64,000 nucleotides of DNA from Agelaius tricolor (taxonomy: Eukaryota > Chordata > Aves > Passeriformes > Icteridae): assembly GCA_023055355.1 (NCBI GenBank), contig JALJCS010000007.1, forward strand, positions 3,080,001-3,144,000. Direction: 5' to 3'. A model generated the notes under the pieces. It was not told where the DNA came from, searched no databases, and worked only from the letters and a program-made list of their open reading frames with translations. A program made the translations under genes and the position numbers. This document shows positions 59,421 to 64,000 of this stretch, in pieces (position 1 is the first letter of the stretch; each line of letters begins with the position of its first letter).

Positions 59421-62147
59421 TCAATTTATTGAACTTCCTTTGGATTTTTTTAGTTAATTGGTGGCTGCAGCCACTGCATTGCTCAGATGGATCCTCTCTG
59501 AGGCTGGACAACATCTGAGGATAAAATTTGATGTCCAGTTTTAGAGGAGCAAGCTCAGCAACTTCCTTCTACCAGCCAGCCATAAAAATGTGTGATCTTG
59601 TCCTTCACCATCCTTCTCCTGCCTAACTTGTGCCAGAGAGCTTTCTTGGGAATATTGTGTTCACAGTTAGGCTTAGGAAACAGACAGCAGGGCAAGAAGA
59701 TGTTTATTTATAACTGTATCTTTTCTGATGAAGCTTCATCCAAAATAGTTTCAATTTTCAGGCAGCTACTGAGAGGTTTGAGGGGGTGATGGAACAACAT
59801 TCTCCAAGGATTTAAACTACAAACAAACAGGGGGGCTGGCACTGAGTGGAAATGTTCTAAATGTGAGGAGAGCAGCTCCAAACGTGGGCTTGGGTTACAG
59901 AAATAGAGTGTTTGCTGCTAGGGATGCATTTCCAGTCCCAGCCCTGGGTCACTACGTGTCACCACAATGCATGTGAGTGTACAGGGGGATCTGTGACTAA
60001 TTCAGCTACTGGCAAAACACCAAGTACCCCAGACATCATCCAGAGTCCCTTGAAGTCAAGGCCCCTTTCCATCGACTTCAAGGGACTCTGGATCCATGCT
60101 GGAGTGATGGTGAGCCAAGCTCTCTGCTGGAACAAATGATGGAAGCCAGAGGAGCTCCATTGCTTGTGCCAGCAGTGAATCTGGTCTATAAACTTTATTC
60201 TGCAATGATCAGAGACTGCATAATTCATTCAGTGGCTCGTAAGTAATTAAATTTTCATGGCCATCAGTGTATCAGCCATGTTATGGGCCCAATTATGTTC
60301 TGACTGTATGAAATAGTTCTTGCCCACAATCATTTATTTAAATGCTTTAAAAAACCCCAGCTCTTTCTTGCTGCTGTTGTTGAAGCCGTTATGGTTTGCT
60401 CACTCTCCTTATCTAAAATGCCATTTAATCTCTGAAGCCTTCCTGTTCACACAGTGGCAAGGTAATAAAATTGAATGTATGATTATGAGCCTGCTTTTCA
60501 TTTATCCAGAGTGTTGGTGGAGGAGAAATGGAACCACGTGACTTGTAAAAGAGCAGGGTGGAAATAACTCTGGACATTACTGGTCCTAGTAAATGTAGCA
60601 GCAATTCTGAGCTGGCTCAATGCTCATTTCCAGTTCAGGCATCTGAATTCAGAGGGGACCTCCAAAAAACTGCATTTTGCTTTCCATTTTCTTGGTGATA
60701 GATGCAAGAAAGTCATGGAGACTGTAATGGCAACATTTATGATCATAAGACCACACAGGCAAAAATAATGGGAGAGCATTATGGAGGAGGGCCTGGTATT
60801 TCTTCCCCTTTCTGTTGTTTTATTCAAGTCCAAAGGCTGATTGTGTGTTTTATTGGATTTTTTTTCATATTAGCATCCCGACAAATGACCATCATCTGTG
60901 GATTGTGGTGGATCAAATGCTCCATGGACTTCCATCTCTTTTTTGGCCAGCTGAACAAAAAGCCTTAATCCAGATAACAGATGTCAAGTAGAGTATAGCT
61001 TTTTATGAACACATAAAATATATATGAAAATAATTTACTTTGCATTTTGGCAAGAGCAGGCAGTGAATGTAATCAGGGCCCCAAGAGCACTTGCAAACCT
61101 TATGGTAATGTGTGTCTGGGCAGGAGGAATTTGTGGTAGTGCAGAAAAATGGAAGCAAAGGAATATTGCACCATTTCATTCTTGTTTTATATAAACACCA
61201 CCAACTAGCCCCTGTTAAAAACACTTATTGAACCTCTTTTCTTCTGTAAACAAGTTCTTTTTAAATTCTGTAAATAAAGATATCTTCCCCAAAAGTTCTA
61301 ACAGAATTTTTAAAGCAGAGCACTTTTAATTTTGTATTAAGGTTGGACACCTAGCAATAATTTTTTTTTTTTTTTTGAGATTTCTTCCCTTTTAGGCAAC
61401 AGCCACCCCATAAATAGTTAATGTGGCACTTGGCATGTGAGGGAGCTGTGGTGAAGGAAGGAACAAGGTAGTGATGCTTGGAAATCTCTGATAACCCCAA
61501 TAAAAACGTGTTCTGATTTCTCTTTCGTAATCACCATCATCAGCAAGCTGGTAACAATTTACCAGGAGTCAAGCTAGAGTGATTAGGTTTAATCAATACA
61601 GAGGGGCTTATCAGAAATAAATGATTCAGCCTTGAAATTTCTCATTCATGTCTTCGTGGAAGGGAAGGCACAAACTCCAGCATCATTTCCTCTCTTCCCT
61701 TTGTTTGCGCAATCTGAGGGTGTCCTGGGTATTGCACTGCCTGGAACTGAGCTTGCTGGAACTCCAGGGTGATAAATCCTTCTCTCTCCAAAATGAAAAT
61801 GCTTTCAGGCTGTTAAAAGCCTTCACAATTGCATTTGTGGTAATGTCAGTGTTTTCCAGGAAGGTTTTAGAGTGGGGAGATTCACAGTTCAGGATAAAAT
61901 CACATTTCTGTCATGCACGAGGTAGGGATCTACATGGAGAGCCACAGACAGGTTTGGTGGGATGGTCACTCCTTCAGGAGCACAAAATATGGGAAAAAAT
62001 GTGTGGGGATGGTTCAGACCTGGTACTGGGTGGGATTTAAAATCATGCTGCTGAAGGTGGCAGTCTCCCTGATTTTAGGCTGGGACAGGAGTACTGACAT
62101 AATCTTCATATCCCAAAATGCTTTGAAGGAGCCTTGAAGACGATCTA
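59421..62147. other. Unique DNA containing a perfect hairpin
   Basis: No gene was recognised. The inverted repeat at 60038-60093 is listed separately; a T-run lies at about 61362-61376. Short open frames such as 61648-62040 have no recognised domain. Confidence 0.45.
60038..60093. repeat. Perfect 20-bp inverted repeat with a 16-base loop
   Basis: The left arm (60038-60057) is the exact reverse complement of the right arm (60074-60093). The arm core is CAGAGTCCCTTGAAGTC. It lies outside any repeat I recognised, though it recalls an old tetrapod dispersed sequence with the core TTGACTTCAATGGG. Confidence 0.97.
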
Positions 62148-62152
62148 GTTCC

Positions 62153-62678
62153 TGTGGGAAATAGTAAAAGTGAGAAGATTTTTTTGAAAGCTGAGAAAAC
62201 AGGCCTCAGAAACAGAAAGAACAGAAAACTTAAAACTAGTTGTAGCTGTAAAGTTTGAAAGTAAAAAAAGTTATAATGGTATAGTAAACAAAGACATTAA
62301 ACAATAACTTGAGTCTTAGGCTTAGCTAAGACAGGCTTTAAGAGGGCGAGAAAACATAATAGTAAGATAGTAGAAGGTTTTAAGCTTAATAATGAAGTAT
62401 TGTGTATTGTTAATAGGAAAAAGACAAGCAAGAATTGTGTGAAACAAGAGTACGTGTGCTTTTAGTAATTAGCTAAAACAATCATCTGTAAGCTTTAACA
62501 TGCTATTAGCCAGAAAGGTTTTAAAGTACTCTGTAACAAAAAAATCTTTAGCTGCCACTAGCTATACATGAGCTTTACCATCTTTCTATTATCTCAACCA
62601 TGTAACGAAGCTAATGCTAAAAATGAAGCTCAAAGAAGGACCCCAGCATTGCCTGACTGAAATAACCACACCAACACA
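62153..62678. mobile_element. Probable solo LTR, ERVL-type (526 bp), family not recognised
   Basis: An A-rich element bounded by TGTGGGAA at its start and CAACACA at its end. It is flanked on both sides by the same five bases, GTTCC (62148-62152 and 62679-62683). TG...CA ends plus an exact 5-bp duplication are the hallmark of an LTR insertion. No open frame fills it. Orientation is uncertain, since no perfect AATAAA was found. Confidence 0.7.
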
Positions 62679-62892
62679 GTTCCTACTCCCTGAAATGGGT
62701 AGGGACAGCTTCCAATAGACCAGATTGCTCAGAGAAACACCTCAGCTGGCCTTGGACACTTCCAGGAGTGTCTGCCTGCTCTGTTCTGCTGGCTGATGTC
62801 CCATGGGTGATTCAAGCCCTACAAGCACATTTGGTGAAGTGCTCAGTCACCTTGTGGCCTCAGTTCTCTCCACAGAGAGCAGCAGGCACAAC

Positions 62893-63245
62893 TTTCACAA
62901 GGGTTTCTCCTGGGAAAGGCAGTGAGAAACCTCAGAGGAGAAGAGAAAACAATTCTTATCTCTACTTGCTACTCCTGTTGTTTGGCACATGTGGAATGTG
63001 TTATGGAGATTGTTTACCCAAAGTGATTTGTTAATTGGATTCTGCTGATGCTTGATTGGCCAATTGGGTCAAAGCTGTGTCCTGGCTGTCTCAGACAATC
63101 ATGGGTTTTTCTTTTGTGTCTCTTTAGTATGTAATTTAGTATAGTATTAGTGTAATACAGTATAGCTTAATAAAGCATTTGTTCAGCCTCCTGAAATCAT
63201 GGATTCAGAGCACATTATTCCCTGGCTGGGGGTGCCCTGCATCAA
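62893..63245 (+). mobile_element. Solo LTR, ERVK-type, + orientation
   Basis: A relative of the LTRs at 654, 41638 and 55422 but in sense: TCACAAGGGTTTCTCCTGGG, CCTCAGAGGAGAAGAG, GATTGGCCAATTGGG, a TAGTATAG-type TATA region, AATAAA at 63169-63174 and TCAGCCTCCTGAAATCATGG. No clear target duplication was found, so its ends are approximate. Confidence 0.75.
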
Positions 63246-63257
63246 TAGAGCCTCATC

Positions 63258-63590
63258 ACAGTCCACACCTCCTAAAGAGGGGAGGAGGAGGGACAGGCAC
63301 TGATCTCTCCTCTGTGTGACCAGGACTTGAGGGAGAGGCTGGAGCTGTGTCTGAGGAGGTTTAGGTTGGATTTTAGGGAAAGGTTCTTCCCCCAGAGGGT
63401 GCTGGCACTGCCCAGGCTCCCCAGGGAATGGACACAGCCCCAAGGCTGCCAGAGCTCTGAGCCTTTGGGCAGCACTGCCAGGGATGCACAGGGTGGGATT
63501 TTGGGGGATCTGGGTAGGAGCAGGGGTGGGACTGGGTGATCCCTGGGGGTCTCTTCCAGCTCAGAACATTCTGTGATTCAATGAGGGCTC
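63258..63590 (+). mobile_element. CR1 LINE 3' fragment
   Basis: TTTAGGTTGGATTTTAGGG, TTCTTCCCCCAGAGGGTGC, the tail GGGGGTCTCTTCCAGCTCAG and ACATTCTGTGATTCAATG. It belongs to a CR1 subfamily different from most others in the window. Confidence 0.88.
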
Positions 63591-64000
63591 TTGTACTGAC
63601 CCCCCACTTCACAACCCCAAGACAGCACCAAAGGCCTCTTTAACCACGATCAGTTCTCCACCAGTGTGAATATTTTTCTCCAAGGGCAAGCCTCACATCA
63701 CCCTGGCTTTGACTCCAGCACTAATTAGTTTTTGGGCTGAATGCAGCCCTCAGAAGCCTTTCTAACAGCAGAGTGATGAGACCAGTGGAGCCTCTGCTCA
63801 AGAAAAGCCCCCTGAGCGCAGAGCGGCTTTGGGAAATATTTTTCATGCCTCTGACAAGTCAGTTGGAATTTCCAATCTGCAGCTTCCCCACAGCTGCAGA
63901 CACCCCTCTGAAATGGGTCTGTCTTGAGGTATTTATAACGTGTCTGTCACCAGGGGAGCCGAGCACCACATGGAGAAGCAGCACCCAGGTTTGCAGCTGA
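63591..64000. other. Unique DNA at the window end
   Basis: A 75-codon open frame runs off the end (63773-64000), but no domain or splice signal supports it. Confidence 0.4.

Overview
This window reads as nuclear DNA from a bird, most likely a passerine. Evidence: many short CR1 LINE 3' fragments on both strands, solo LTRs of ERVK and ERVL type, one tRNA-headed SINE with a CR1-type tail that resembles TguSINE1, and a single intron-flanked vertebrate gene. There is no bacterial-style gene organisation. Family names come from memory of avian repeats; no database was searched.

The only protein-coding gene I can support is KCNJ15 (Kir4.2, an inward-rectifier K+ channel). Its whole open reading frame (376 residues) lies in one exon at 49407-50537 on the + strand. 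A clear 3' splice site ends at 49390, and the 3' UTR runs to a polyadenylation signal at 51525-51530. In other vertebrates this gene has non-coding 5' exons, so much of the DNA left of 49390 is probably 5' intron or promoter-proximal. A candidate promoter and first exon lie at about 28349-28725, but the evidence is weak.

Layout: 1-5 kb holds a CR1, an ERVK-type solo LTR and a 0.7-kb polypurine tract. 5-12 kb holds two closely similar ERVL-type solo LTRs in opposite orientation, one of them inside a CR1. 12-28 kb is mostly unique sequence with CR1 islands, including a composite CR1 split by a GC-rich minisatellite. 28-49 kb is the likely KCNJ15 5' region and contains an 824-bp degenerate 23-bp minisatellite, a back-to-back CR1 pair, the SINE, an ERVK-type LTR and a 61-bp minisatellite. 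49.4-51.5 kb is the KCNJ15 coding exon and 3' UTR. 51.5-64 kb is downstream DNA with CR1 pieces, a 35-bp minisatellite, an LTR with an internal duplication and CCTAT expansion, a perfect 20-bp-arm hairpin, an LTR with an exact 5-bp target duplication, another LTR and a final CR1.

Nearly all other long open frames lie in CR1s, LTRs or low-complexity tracts and are not genes. I found no CRISPR array, operon, rRNA or functional tRNA, and no convincing new biological system. The most interesting content is repeat biology and the sequence details of Kir4.2.
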